Of a stretch of 64,000 nt of DNA, positions 51,892 through 62,481 are shown piece by piece. Position 1 is the stretch's first letter, and each line of letters begins with the position of its first letter. This stretch comes from MPNP01 sp965215545 (GTDB lineage Bacteria; Pseudomonadota; Alphaproteobacteria; Rhodobacterales; Rhodobacteraceae). A program made the translations under genes and the position numbers. The stretch covers positions 1,178,001 through 1,242,000 of the forward strand of contig OZ244066.1 in NCBI GenBank assembly GCA_965215545.1. Reading direction: 5' to 3'. Below the pieces are notes generated by a model. That model did not search any database and was not told the DNA's origin. It worked only from the letters and a program-made list of their open reading frames with translations.

Positions 51892-53196
51892 TCATTTCCC
51901 GATGCAGAATCTGGAGAATATCTGCCCCAATACCTGCTCCACACCGATCTTGCCAGCCAGCCCCTCAAGCGCCATGATCGCTGACCGGATGTGCTCGGCG
52001 GCCATTTCATCCCTGCTCCCATTCTTGCCAAGGCATGTACAGGCCTCGTCCAGATCGTCCAGGGCCGCTTCAACCGCCGCCTGATGGCGCGTGTTGGTCA
52101 TGGCACCGATGGCAGCCACCCGGGCATCCAGAATCCGGACAATCCGGGCCAGAATGACATCAATGCCCTGACCGGTGACGCCCGACACAGCCAGTTCCGG
52201 GCCGGGATCACATTGGTCGGCCTTGCCAATGACAATCAGATCCTGTTCCTGTGGTTCGAGTCCGAGATCAGGCACCTGACCGGAGTCGGTCAGGAACAGG
52301 CGGACATCCGCCGCCGCCGCACGTTGCCGGGCCCGGTCAACCCCAATGCTTTCAACCGGATCAGTGGTCTCCCGCAGGCCGGCCATGTCCAGCAGGCAGA
52401 CGGGCATGCCCGCGAGGTCAAGATGGATTTCCAGCACATCCCGGGTCGTGCCGGCCACCGTTGACGTGATGGCTGCCTCGCGCCCGGCAATGGCATTGGC
52501 CAGGGTTGATTTGCCGACATTGGGTGGCCCGACGATGGCGACCTCGAAACCGGTTCGCAACCGTTCAGCGCAGGCAACCCCGCGGGCTTCGACGCGCAGC
52601 TCGGCGCAGAGAGAGTCAAGGATGCCGAGGGTCTGCTGGCGTACATTCGGTGGCAGATCGTCCTCGGAAAACTCGATTTCGGTCTCGATCAGGGCCAGAC
52701 ATTCGGTCAGGCGCGCATTGAGTGCCAAGGCCCGGTCCCCCACAGCCCCGCTGTAGACACGCATGGCCATCCGGCGCTGCGCTTCGGTTTCGGCGGCCAC
52801 CAGGTCGCCAAGACCCTCGACCTGGGCGAGATCCATCCGCCCGTTGCGCAGGGCCCGCAGGGTGAATTCCCCCGGTTCGGCTTCTCGCAGGCCATAGCCC
52901 GACTCGAGTTCGGCAAGGACGGCCTGAATCGTCGCCCGTCCCCCGTGCAGGTGCAATTCGGCCATGGCTTCGCCGGTGTAGCTCCGGTCGGGCAGGAAGC
53001 GCAGGACCAGCCCATCATCCAGCCGTGCACCGGCCTGGCTGTGCAGGGTGCACCGGGTGGCCATCCGGTGTTGTGGCAGCTGGTCTGCCAGACCCTGGAT
53101 GACCTCGTCGACTGCGTCGCCGGATATGCGAACAATGGCAATGGCAGCCGGGCCGCGGGCGGTGGCCAGGGCATAGATGGTGTCCTGCCCGGTCAT
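51892..53196 (-). CDS. mnmE: tRNA modification GTPase MnmE (TrmE)
   Basis: GTPase partner of MnmG. 434 residues: DTIYALATARGPAAIAIVRI at the N-terminus, HLHGGRATIQAVLAEL, EAEPGEFTLRALRNGRMDLA (folate-binding domain), the G domain with VGPPNVGKSTLANAI (about residue 223), GTTRDVLE, DMAGLRETTDPVE, and the C-terminal FCIGK, the invariant Cys box. AGGGGGC precedes the ATG. Upstream of mnmG in the same minus-strand operon. Confidence 0.97.
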   Translation of the reverse strand: MTGQDTIYALATARGPAAIAIVRISGDAVDEVIQGLADQLPQHRMATRCTLHSQAGARLDDGLVLRFLPDRSYTGEAMAELHLHGGRATIQAVLAELESGYGLREAEPGEFTLRALRNGRMDLAQVEGLGDLVAAETEAQRRMAMRVYSGAVGDRALALNARLTECLALIETEIEFSEDDLPPNVRQQTLGILDSLCAELRVEARGVACAERLRTGFEVAIVGPPNVGKSTLANAIAGREAAITSTVAGTTRDVLEIHLDLAGMPVCLLDMAGLRETTDPVESIGVDRARQRAAAADVRLFLTDSGQVPDLGLEPQEQDLIVIGKADQCDPGPELAVSGVTGQGIDVILARIVRILDARVAAIGAMTNTRHQAAVEAALDDLDEACTCLGKNGSRDEMAAEHIRSAIMALEGLAGKIGVEQVLGQIFSRFCIGK

Positions 53197-53272
53197 CAAA
53201 GCCCCCTGAGGCCTGACGTGCGGATCCCGGGCGTCGACCGGTGCCCGATGAGTCGACAGGGATCGACCCCGG

Positions 53273-54544
<1,272 letters not shown>

Positions 54545-54722
54545 GGATCATCCTGAAATGGTGGGCGCGTCACCCATGTGACAGCCAAAATGAAATGGGG
54601 AAACATTCGTGCAGCCGGACGGCCAGCAGAGCTCGCTCTCTACAGAAGAATTCCCTGACTGTCAAGCCGGAATTCCATCCCCCGTCCCGCCTTGATTGGC
54701 TGTCGCGGACCGCCTTCGCCCA

Positions 54723-55175
54723 TCAGAAGGGTCGGACGACAACGGCCAGCACAATCAGAAACATGATCAAAGTTGGTATCTCATTGATTATTCTGTATTT
54801 TTTTTCTGTATGTCTCTGGATGCCTTCCGCAAGACGCCGACGCTCACCGGCCAGCCACATGTGAAAACCGCTCAGGATGACAATGCCAGCCAGTTTGATC
54901 CAGACCCATCCCTGACTCCAGTCGATCAGTCCTGGAATCGAAAAAAGCAGGAGCCCGAAGATCCAGGTGAGAAGCATGGCTGGTGTGGCGATGACCCGCA
55001 GGAGGCGGACTTCCATGGCCGCGAGCAGGTCCTGGCTGGTGCCCGGCCCTGCGGCATCCTCGGCATGATAGACAAACAGGCGAGGCAGGTAGAGGAGCGC
55101 GGCCATCCACGCAATGACCGAAACAATATGCAGCGCCTTGATCCAGAGATAGGCTGCTGCCAGTGACTCACCCAT
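54723..55175 (-). CDS. hemJ: Protoporphyrinogen IX oxidase HemJ
   Basis: A 150-residue membrane enzyme that oxidises protoporphyrinogen IX, the step before ferrochelatase. Four membrane helices with conserved YLWIKALHIVSVIAWMAALLYLPRLFVYH (heme-binding His and LPRLFVYH), ATPAMLLTWIFGL and WIKLAGIVILSGFHMWLAG, ending NEIPTLIMFLIVLAVVVRPF. An AGAGGAT ribosome site precedes the ATG. HemJ replaces HemG/HemY in most alphaproteobacteria and is often next to rho and hemE. Confidence 0.95.
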   Translation of the reverse strand: MGESLAAAYLWIKALHIVSVIAWMAALLYLPRLFVYHAEDAAGPGTSQDLLAAMEVRLLRVIATPAMLLTWIFGLLLFSIPGLIDWSQGWVWIKLAGIVILSGFHMWLAGERRRLAEGIQRHTEKKYRIINEIPTLIMFLIVLAVVVRPF

Positions 55176-55259
55176 GACATCCTCTTCCCCTGTCCACGAC
55201 GCCTGACATTATGACAGGGACCCGGGTTTGCCAAGCCGTCGGTTGGATACAGGGACATG

Positions 55260-56195
55260 TCAATCAGTTGCTGATGGGCCAATCCAGCCATAGTTGCCGG
55301 CCTTGACATGATCCTGCACCAGGTCCAGGATGATGTCCCGAATCCCGACAACGGACGCCCGCATGTCCCCGGGCCCAGGTCCGACAAGATGCATCAGACG
55401 CCGGGCAAAGGGATGATCGATGGGCACAGCGGCGCAGTCACCGCTTTCGATCTTGTTGATGAGGAATGCAAAAGGGGCAATGCAGCAGCGGAGCCCCATG
55501 ATCACATATTCCTTGCGGATGGAGTGGGTCGGGACCTTGATCCTGTCGGCAAGCTGCCTGCCTTGAGCCTGCAACTCCTGCTCGATCAGATTGAGCAGCT
55601 CGACCTCCCGCCCGTCAAACACCAGGGGCAGGTCTGCCAGACATGCGATCGGGACAGGATCCGGCAGGGGCTGGATGATCTTCGGATTGCCGATCAGGTA
55701 GAACTGCTCCCAGAACAAGGGAATCCGTTCGGCTTGGGAACTCTTGTCGGTGCGGCTGGTAAACAGGAGATCGATTTCGCCACTGTCCCATAACCGATGG
55801 ATCTCTTCCACAAATCCCTGACTGAACAGGATTTTTGCCTGGGGATGGCGGGCGTTGCCCAGTTCAAGGAGATCGGAGATGATGACATCGCAGATCGAAG
55901 GCGTAATCCCGAGGCGGATGACGCTGGACTCGGCGTCCCGCAACTGGGCGATTTCCATCTCCACGATGTTCATGAGATCGAGGACTTCCTCGGCGCGTCG
56001 GGCCAGCACCTCGCCTGCCGGTGTCAGCGTGATCCCACGGGAATGGCCCTTGATGAGCTTGATTCCGCAATATTCTTCCAGGGACCGGATCTGCATGCCA
56101 ACGGCTGGCTGGCTGATCTGCAGGGTTTCCGATGCCCGGGTGATGCTGCTTTCCTTCGCAGCGGTGGCAAAGCACACCAGTTGCTTCAGTCTCAT
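55260..56195 (-). CDS. LysR-family transcriptional regulator
   Basis: A 311-residue LysR regulator. The N-terminal winged helix MRLKQLVCFATAAKESSITR then ASETLQISQPAVGMQIRSLE is typical, followed by a linker helix (LARRAEEVLDLMNIVEMEIAQL) and a periplasmic-binding-protein-like effector domain from about residue 90. The effector is unknown. It stands alone, with 625 gene-free bases upstream, so its target may be distant. Start at 56195 (an upstream in-frame Met at 56216 adds seven residues). Confidence 0.92.
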   Translation of the reverse strand: MRLKQLVCFATAAKESSITRASETLQISQPAVGMQIRSLEEYCGIKLIKGHSRGITLTPAGEVLARRAEEVLDLMNIVEMEIAQLRDAESSVIRLGITPSICDVIISDLLELGNARHPQAKILFSQGFVEEIHRLWDSGEIDLLFTSRTDKSSQAERIPLFWEQFYLIGNPKIIQPLPDPVPIACLADLPLVFDGREVELLNLIEQELQAQGRQLADRIKVPTHSIRKEYVIMGLRCCIAPFAFLINKIESGDCAAVPIDHPFARRLMHLVGPGPGDMRASVVGIRDIILDLVQDHVKAGNYGWIGPSATD

Positions 56196-56841
56196 GTGCC
56201 AACACCTGCATACCACTCAAACCGGACCCCGCAAGGGGTTGGCCCTGTCGGGTACAGTGCCATGAACGGAGCATCCCGTTCCGTCCAGATCACCATACCC
56301 GGCGTGTCATGCCGGCACATCCTCCACATCGATCATGATAATCGATGATACCGGGCCCGTCCAGTCGGTTCCTGCAGCAGGTGTCCGTCCGAACAAGGTT
56401 GACTGCATCCCGCAATGTTGCCACTCCATAACCTCTGTGGCTGTCCCGGAGCCGTGATTTGCGCACGTTCATGGCCAACTTGCTTTCGTGCTGATTGCTG
56501 CTTCCCAATCCAGGACGCTGTTGAAGATTGGCGAGGGACACTTGCAGTTTGCTGGCTGGGAGCGTTACCGAAATCCCAACACCCATGTCGTAAATCAGAA
56601 CACCGATTTCCCTTTGCCTTCTCTCATGATGGATACAGGGTCATTCCGGGAGGCACAATAGATCGGATTTGCCCTCGAGATCTCCGGGCTCTGAGGGGCC
56701 CGCCAGGGGGTATCGGAGGGATGCGTGAAGGGGCTTGATGCGCTCCGCTCAGCGACCGATGTGGAGTGGTAATGGGTGAGGCTCAGAATGCATTTTGACA
56801 CGATCCTCAATGAACCCTGTTTTTGAAGGAGGAAAAGCTTC
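56196..56841. other. Gene-poor stretch upstream of the LysR gene
   Basis: 646 bases between divergent genes. No frame shows motifs plus a ribosome site. It should hold the LysR promoter and that of the small ORF pair at 56842. Confidence 0.45.
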
Positions 56842-57123
56842 GTGCAGACAAATGCTCCGCCAAACTCCCTTGATGATCTCCTCTTGCCCAATTGGCTGGA
56901 GGATAACGGATTTGATCCCGCCAACACACCCATCCCCCGCGGGCCCTCTGGTCTTGAAGAAGAACATGCGGCCATGCTCAAGGAAGCGCTGGCCCGTCCG
57001 GTTGTTCGCGAGGTCATGAAGGTCTATGGCACTTGGATGGAAAGGGATCAGCACCTCAACACCTATCGTGCTGCTACAGCAGATTTCAGAACAACTGTGA
57101 CAAGCACATCGTCACACACCTGA
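56842..57123 (+). CDS. Small protein of unknown function
   Basis: A 93-residue acidic protein with GTG start. GAAGGAGG lies eight bases upstream, one of the best ribosome sites in the window, which supports expression. It contains NSLDDLLLPNWLEDNGFDPA, then GLEEEHAAMLKEALARPVVR and EVMKVYGTWMERDQHLNTYR, mainly helical. I do not recognise it. It is followed 13 bases later by another small ORF on the same strand, probably co-transcribed. Confidence 0.55.
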   Translation: MQTNAPPNSLDDLLLPNWLEDNGFDPANTPIPRGPSGLEEEHAAMLKEALARPVVREVMKVYGTWMERDQHLNTYRAATADFRTTVTSTSSHT

Positions 57124-57136
57124 GGAGACGTTCAAC

Positions 57137-57349
57137 TTGCCAAGTTGGAGCGGAATTCTACACGAACTGAGCAAGAGCGGCCCTCCAGACAGACCACCTG
57201 ATTTCGATCGTGTTCGTAGAAAAGTAACCGTTCAGGAAGGCCCTGAAATCGACTGGTCGGAGATTGACGAAATGGCCAAGAAAGTGGCTTTAGGGCTTAT
57301 GAACGAGGATCATAAGAATGATAAAAAATCAGACACTTGGTTTGTTTAA
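57137..57349 (+). CDS. Small protein, possibly an N-terminal remnant of an SDH-type serine protease
   Basis: A 70-residue ORF with TTG start after a GGAG. PSWSGILHELSKSG followed by PPDFDRVRRKV resembles the opening of serine-dehydrogenase-proteinase-like (ClpP-fold) proteins (MPxWxxILxEI ... FDxVRRKY), but then diverges into an acidic helix (DWSEIDEMAKKVALGL) and stops, so no protease domain is present. The last codons are AT-rich. Likely a remnant or an independent small protein. The family resemblance is weak and from memory. Confidence 0.45.
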   Translation: MPSWSGILHELSKSGPPDRPPDFDRVRRKVTVQEGPEIDWSEIDEMAKKVALGLMNEDHKNDKKSDTWFV

Positions 57350-57561
57350 TCATGTATATAATCCCCTTCCGAATGGCGGTGCAGATCCGTCACCGATGTG
57401 CACTGTTCGTCGTAACTGAGCAACCGGCCAGTCCTGCGATAGCGCTCAATCCTCTCCTCCGGCGCGGAAGTGTCCAGCAACCGCTTCTGCTCCAACAGCC
57501 AGACAAACCGCCGATGCAGACGTTTTGTCGTCAGCAGGTGGGACTTGTATGTCAGCATCAT
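57346..57561 (-). CDS. Small basic protein of unknown function
   Basis: A 71-residue ORF on the minus strand, preceded by GAGGAGC at good distance from ATG 57561 (a second ATG follows immediately). It reads LTYKSHLLTTKRLHRRFVWL, LEQKRLLDTSAPEERIERYR and ends HSEGDYIHD. Charged, helical, no signal peptide or domain known to me. It converges with the 57137 ORF, overlapping by four bases. Confidence 0.4.
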   Translation of the reverse strand: MMLTYKSHLLTTKRLHRRFVWLLEQKRLLDTSAPEERIERYRRTGRLLSYDEQCTSVTDLHRHSEGDYIHD

Positions 57562-57658
57562 TGCGGTTGCTCCTCACTGAGCACTTGGGCAGGACGCTGC
57601 CAACGTCCTGTCACGCACTGACAAAGCAAACGTCATCAAACTGAGGCATTGCCCACAA

Positions 57659-60100
57659 TCAGGTCGCCTCCGTGCGCAGTCTGGCACCGGTCCTTTTGGT
57701 GACGGTGGCAATGATGTCGTCCGAGATCCGGGCCAGTTCCGCATCGGTGAAAGCCCTGTCCCTGGGTTGCAGGCGGACACTGAAAGCGACCGATTTGTAC
57801 CCCTCGCCAAACTGTCTGGCAGCCTCCTTGCCGGAAAATTCATCGAAGATCTCGATGGACTCAATCAATGCACGGCTGGTGCTGCGCCACGCGGCATGGA
57901 TGATGTCGCCAGCCGGAAAGGACCCCTCAACGACGAAGGCGAAATCCCGGACAACGGCCTGCAGATCACTGACGGCAAGGGCCGGTCGCGCAAGGCTCCG
58001 CTTGCGAGGGAATGGGATGCGATCCATATGGATCGTGAAGGCCACCGCGGTTCCTGCAAGACGCGCCTTGCGCAGGACCTTGGGACTGATCTGGCCGAAT
58101 ATGGCCAGCGGTCGGCCGGGTTGGAGAAAGAGGCATCCTGTCCGGGCCGGGTGCCAGCCAACAGGTGTGGCGGTTGCGACTTTCCAATTCATGGATGGGC
58201 TGATCGCGGCCAGAGCCGACTCAAGATCGGCCTTGACATCAAAGATATCAACCTGGCGAACGGACCCATGCGGTGAGCGCGGTGCTGCCAGGCCAACGCG
58301 CAACCCGGTGGCCTGCAGTGCCTGAGCGCCGGGGTCATGGCCAGTGAAGACCGGCCCCACCTCAAACAGGGCCAGGGACTGGTTGCCGCGCTTTTGGTTG
58401 CGGGCGGCGGCAAGAAGCAATCCGGGCAGGAGGTCGGGCCGCATGACATCCAGCTCGGACGAGATGGGATTGTCCAGGGCAACCGGTACGCCGTCCTCGA
58501 GGAAAGACTCGGCCAGCGGGGCTTCGGTAAACGAGTAGGTCACGCATTCACTGTAGCCACAGGCGGCGATGTGTCGGCGGACAGTCCGCTCCCGGTTCTG
58601 GGCCGGTGTCAGGATGGTGGAGCCCACGCCCCTGCGTTGGCGTTTCATGAGTCGGCCCTTGAGTCCGGCAAGGCCGGCAATGCGGGCGACTTCCTCGACA
58701 AGATCAGCCTCCCCATGGATATCCGGCCGCCACGACGGGGTGGTGACGGCGATGACGCCATCCTCCAGTCTTGGAGCAAATCCCAGTTCGTCCAGGATGT
58801 GCACCTGCCGTTCGGGGCTGATTGTCATCCCGACCAGCCGGGCAACCCGATCGATCCTGAGGGTATGGCGGCGGCCTGACCGGGGGACGGCACCATCAAC
58901 GGCCAGTCGTGAGGGTGCACCGCCACAGAGATCAAGGATCATCCTGGATGCCAGATCCAGGCCAGCCTGGGCATACTCCGGATCGACGCCCCGCTCAAAG
59001 CGGTAGCGGGCATCGGAGTTGATCTTGAGTCGGCGGCCTGACCGGGCGATCATGTTCGGGTCCCAGAGGGCACTCTCGACGAAGACATTCACGGTTGTCT
59101 CGGAACAGCCGGTCCTCTCGCCGCCAATGAGACCGCCAAGGCTGATTGGCCCTGATGCATCGGAGATGGCCAGGGTCGCGGCGTCAAACACATATTCCTG
59201 GCCGTCAAGCGCCGTTAGTCTCTCCCCTCCGCCAGCAGGATGAATGACGAGCGATCCCGAGAGTTTGTCGGCATCAAAGACGTGCAGCGGCCGATTGCGG
59301 TCATAGGTCACATAATTGGTGATATCGACAAGGGCCGAGATTGGTCGCAGACCGATGGCGGTCAGGCGTTTTTGCAGCCAGGCGGGTGAGGGGCCATTGG
59401 TGACACCCCGGATGAGGCGGCCCATGAAGAGGGGGCAGCCACCGGTCCTGTCATGGCGGATGGTGACGGCAACGGGGCAGTCATAGGTCCCTTCAACGTT
59501 GGGATCCGTAACCTGTTTCAGGGTTCCGAGGCCATGGGCCGCCAGATCCCGGGCAATCCCGCGGACACCGAGAGCATCCGGACGATTGGGGGTGACTTCA
59601 ATGTCGATGACGGGGTCATTCAGTCCTGCCCAGTCGGCATAGGGGGTGCCCAGCGGGGCATCGTCGGGGAGTTCGATAATGCCATCATGCTCATCCGAGA
59701 GCATCATCTCGCGTTCCGAGCAAAGCATGCCGGAACTCGTCACGCCGCGGATCAATGCCGGCTTCAGGACCATACCGGTGCCCGGGATGGTACTCCCGAG
59801 AGGGGCAAAGACACCGATGAGGCCAGTTCTGGCATTGGGCGCGCCGCAGACAACCTCAACATCCTGCTGCTTCCCGTCGGGACCCTCGGGCCAGGTCGCC
59901 ACACGGCAAACCTTCAACATATCAGCCTGCGGGTGCGGCCGCGCCTCGATGACCCTGCAGATCGAAAAGTCGGCAAGGCGGGCCCCGGGATTGTGCACCG
60001 AGTCCACCTCATGACCGATGATGGTCAGTGCGTCGGTGATTGTCTGGATATCCGCCGTGGTCTCAAGATGATCCCTGAGCCAGTCCAGTGTGAATTTCAT
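57659..60100 (-). CDS. pheT: Phenylalanine--tRNA ligase beta subunit
   Basis: Beta chain of the (alpha-beta)2 enzyme, 813 residues. It starts MKFTLDWLRDHLETTA; the tRNA-binding EMAP-like domain shows KVCRVATWPEG and VVCGAPNARTG, the editing B3/B4 domain IDIEVTPNRPDALGVRGIAR and YRFERGVDPE, the B5 domain and the C-terminal anticodon-binding domain with RDFAFVV. In most bacteria it follows pheS; here it is on the opposite strand with pyk, rpmI and rplT between. An upstream in-frame start at 60181 is rejected because it is unlike the family. Confidence 0.97.
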   Translation of the reverse strand: MKFTLDWLRDHLETTADIQTITDALTIIGHEVDSVHNPGARLADFSICRVIEARPHPQADMLKVCRVATWPEGPDGKQQDVEVVCGAPNARTGLIGVFAPLGSTIPGTGMVLKPALIRGVTSSGMLCSEREMMLSDEHDGIIELPDDAPLGTPYADWAGLNDPVIDIEVTPNRPDALGVRGIARDLAAHGLGTLKQVTDPNVEGTYDCPVAVTIRHDRTGGCPLFMGRLIRGVTNGPSPAWLQKRLTAIGLRPISALVDITNYVTYDRNRPLHVFDADKLSGSLVIHPAGGGERLTALDGQEYVFDAATLAISDASGPISLGGLIGGERTGCSETTVNVFVESALWDPNMIARSGRRLKINSDARYRFERGVDPEYAQAGLDLASRMILDLCGGAPSRLAVDGAVPRSGRRHTLRIDRVARLVGMTISPERQVHILDELGFAPRLEDGVIAVTTPSWRPDIHGEADLVEEVARIAGLAGLKGRLMKRQRRGVGSTILTPAQNRERTVRRHIAACGYSECVTYSFTEAPLAESFLEDGVPVALDNPISSELDVMRPDLLPGLLLAAARNQKRGNQSLALFEVGPVFTGHDPGAQALQATGLRVGLAAPRSPHGSVRQVDIFDVKADLESALAAISPSMNWKVATATPVGWHPARTGCLFLQPGRPLAIFGQISPKVLRKARLAGTAVAFTIHMDRIPFPRKRSLARPALAVSDLQAVVRDFAFVVEGSFPAGDIIHAAWRSTSRALIESIEIFDEFSGKEAARQFGEGYKSVAFSVRLQPRDRAFTDAELARISDDIIATVTKRTGARLRTEAT

Positions 60101-60267
60101 TGCTGTCTCTCGCTCTGTCCAGCCATGCAGGGATCGTGAAGGTGTCAGCGGAACTGCGCTTACGAGGCAAGGCACTGGCAATACGCAGTCTCCAAGGGTA
60201 AATCAATATGGATGGGTGTCAATTCGGCGACGGACTGGCCAGCGGATGAGCGGGGAGGCCACAGGCG

Positions 60268-61692
60268 ATGAAACGGATGAGAAGTCTTCGGATCGTGGCG
60301 ACCCTGGGTCCCGCATCCTCCGATGCCGACACGATTGCCGCCATGCACGTGGCTGGCGCTGATGTCTTCAGATTGAACATGAGTCACGGCGACAGGGACA
60401 CCGTTGAACGGCTGCATGGTTTCATCCGTGCTGTCGAGGCAACCCATGGGCGTCCCATTGGTATCCTGGCTGACCTGCAGGGCCCCAAACTCCGGGTGGG
60501 CGACTTTGCCAATGGCAGCGAAATGCTTGAATCCGGTGCCCGGTTCCGCCTCGATCTTGATCCGGCCAAGGGGGATTGCCAACGGGTCTGTCTTCCCCAC
60601 CAGGAAATCTACGATGCTGTCAGGGCTGGCCAGACACTCCTGGTCAATGATGGCAAGATCCGTTTGCAGGTTGTCGAGTCGGGGCCCGACTTCATCGATT
60701 GCCGGATCGCCGAAGGGGGCATGATCTCGGGCCGCAAGGGCGTCAATGTGCCGGATGCCGAATTGCCACTGCCGGCCCTGTCCAGGAAGGACCGGGAAGA
60801 CCTTGAGTTTGCCTGTGGTATGGGGGTTGACTGGCTGGCCCTCTCCTTTGTCCAGCGCCGCGAGGATGTCGAGGAGGCCCGGGTCCTGGCCGATGGTCGG
60901 GCCGCCATCATGACCAAGGTTGAAAAACCCCTGGCCGTCAAACGGTTCGATGACATCCTCAGTGCATCCGACGGGATCATGATCGCCCGGGGTGATCTGG
61001 GTGTGGAACTGCCGATCCACAAGGTGCCACCGATCCAGAAACGCCTGATCCGGCAGTGTCGCGCCGCATCCAAACCGGTCATTGTGGCCACGCAGATGCT
61101 CGAGAGCATGATCGAGTCCTCGACCCCGACCCGGGCCGAGGTGTCCGATGTCGCCGCCGCCATCTACGAGGGTGCCGATGCGGTCATGCTGTCGGCCGAG
61201 TCGGCGGTTGGCAAGTATCCCATCGAGTCGGTGACCACCATGCAGAACGTCGCCGGGTCCGTCGAGGTCGATCTGACCTATCGACAGGTGATCAATGCCT
61301 CGCGCCGCGGCGAGCGGACCACCATCCCCGATTCCATCACCCTGGCGGCCCGGGAAATTGCCGAGACGACCGAGGTCAAGGCGATCTGCTGCTTTACCCA
61401 TTCGGGGACGACGGCGCGGCTGGTGGCCCGTGAGCGCCCCGGTGTTCCCATTCTTGTCCTGACACCCTTTGCCCGCATTGCCCGCCGTCTCAGCCTGCTC
61501 TGGGGATCCCATTGTGTGCCGACCGAGGAGGTCGGAACCTTTGATACCGCCGTTGAATGCGCCATCAATGTGGCCCTGGCCGAAGGTCTCGCCGAAACCG
61601 GTGACAACATCGTGATCACGGCCGGTGTGCCCTTCAATGTCTCAGGCAGCACCAACATCGTCCAGGTGGCCACGATCCACGCCGGGGCTTGA
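60268..61692 (+). CDS. pyk: Pyruvate kinase
   Basis: Makes pyruvate and ATP from phosphoenolpyruvate. 474 residues, normal length: LRIVATLGPASSDADTIAAM, VFRLNMSHGDRD, ILADLQGPKLRVG, IMTKVEKPLAVKRFDDIL, IMIARGDLGVELPIHKVP (active site), VIVATQMLESMIESSTPTRAEVSDVA and the C-terminal allosteric domain with FTHSGTTARLVARERP. Divergent from pheT across 167 bases. GGGGAGG lies just upstream. Confidence 0.97.
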   Translation: MKRMRSLRIVATLGPASSDADTIAAMHVAGADVFRLNMSHGDRDTVERLHGFIRAVEATHGRPIGILADLQGPKLRVGDFANGSEMLESGARFRLDLDPAKGDCQRVCLPHQEIYDAVRAGQTLLVNDGKIRLQVVESGPDFIDCRIAEGGMISGRKGVNVPDAELPLPALSRKDREDLEFACGMGVDWLALSFVQRREDVEEARVLADGRAAIMTKVEKPLAVKRFDDILSASDGIMIARGDLGVELPIHKVPPIQKRLIRQCRAASKPVIVATQMLESMIESSTPTRAEVSDVAAAIYEGADAVMLSAESAVGKYPIESVTTMQNVAGSVEVDLTYRQVINASRRGERTTIPDSITLAAREIAETTEVKAICCFTHSGTTARLVARERPGVPILVLTPFARIARRLSLLWGSHCVPTEEVGTFDTAVECAINVALAEGLAETGDNIVITAGVPFNVSGSTNIVQVATIHAGA

Positions 61693-61809
61693 GAGCCATC
61701 GAACGGTTTGCATCCGCCGCCGCGGACCTGTAATGGCCGGCGCTTCTGCACGGCCGGCTCACAGTGGCATGCCGGGTCGTGTGAACTGTCCCGACTCATG
61801 GAGTTCGAA

Positions 61810-62010
61810 ATGCCCAAGATGAAAACCAAGTCCAGCGCCAAGAAACGCTTCAAGGTGACGGCCAGTGGACGCATCAAGGTCCAGCAGGCCGGCAAGCGAC
61901 ATGGCATGATCAAGCGGTCCAGGAAGTTCATTCGCAACGCCCGTGGGACCGCGACCCTGTCTCCACAGGACGAGAAGATCGTCAAGGGCTTCATGCCCTA
62001 CTCACGCTAG
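61810..62010 (+). CDS. rpmI: Ribosomal protein L35
   Basis: 66 residues: PKMKTKSSAKKRFKVTASGR, KRHGMIKRSRKFIRN, ending MPYSR, the full bL35 pattern. ATG 61810 gives the family start; an in-frame ATG at 61798 (MEFEMPKMK) is just upstream. infC, its usual partner, is not here. It is followed 12 bases later by rplT. Confidence 0.97.
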   Translation: MPKMKTKSSAKKRFKVTASGRIKVQQAGKRHGMIKRSRKFIRNARGTATLSPQDEKIVKGFMPYSR

Positions 62011-62022
62011 GGAGGGGGAGTC

Positions 62023-62385
62023 GTGGCACGTGTCAAAAGCGGGGTGGTCACCCACGCCCGCCACAAGAAGGTCGTCAAGGCTGCCAAGGGCTATTACGGT
62101 CGGCGCAAGAACACCTTCAAGGTGGCCAGGCAGGCGGTTGATCGGGCCCGCCAGTATGCAACCCGGGATCGCAAACAGCGGAAGCGGAACTTCCGGGCCC
62201 TCTGGATCCAGCGTATCAACGCGGCCGTGCGCTCCAGTGATGAGACCATGACCTATTCGCAGTTCATCAACGGTCTCAAACGGGCCAACATCCTCATTGA
62301 CCGGAAAATCCTGGCGGAAATCGCCCACAACGATCCCGCTGTGTTCGCGGCCATTGTGGCCAGGGCTCGCACGGCCCTCTCCTGA
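62023..62385 (+). CDS. rplT: Ribosomal protein L20
   Basis: 120 residues with GTG start after GGGAGGGGGAG: ARVKSGVVTHARHKKVVKAA, GYYGRRKNTFKVARQAVDRA, RDRKQRKRNFRALWIQRINA and NGLKRANILIDRKILAEIA. Complete bL20. In many bacteria it autoregulates the rpmI-rplT mRNA; no such leader is identified here. Confidence 0.98.
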   Translation: MARVKSGVVTHARHKKVVKAAKGYYGRRKNTFKVARQAVDRARQYATRDRKQRKRNFRALWIQRINAAVRSSDETMTYSQFINGLKRANILIDRKILAEIAHNDPAVFAAIVARARTALS

Positions 62386-62481
62386 GCCGGGGTCCTGTTG
62401 CCCGCATCATGACCCGGGACTGGCATCGGGCGGTCCGCCCGTTCTCTGGCAAGCACACCCGCTGGCTGCAGAGTCCACACA

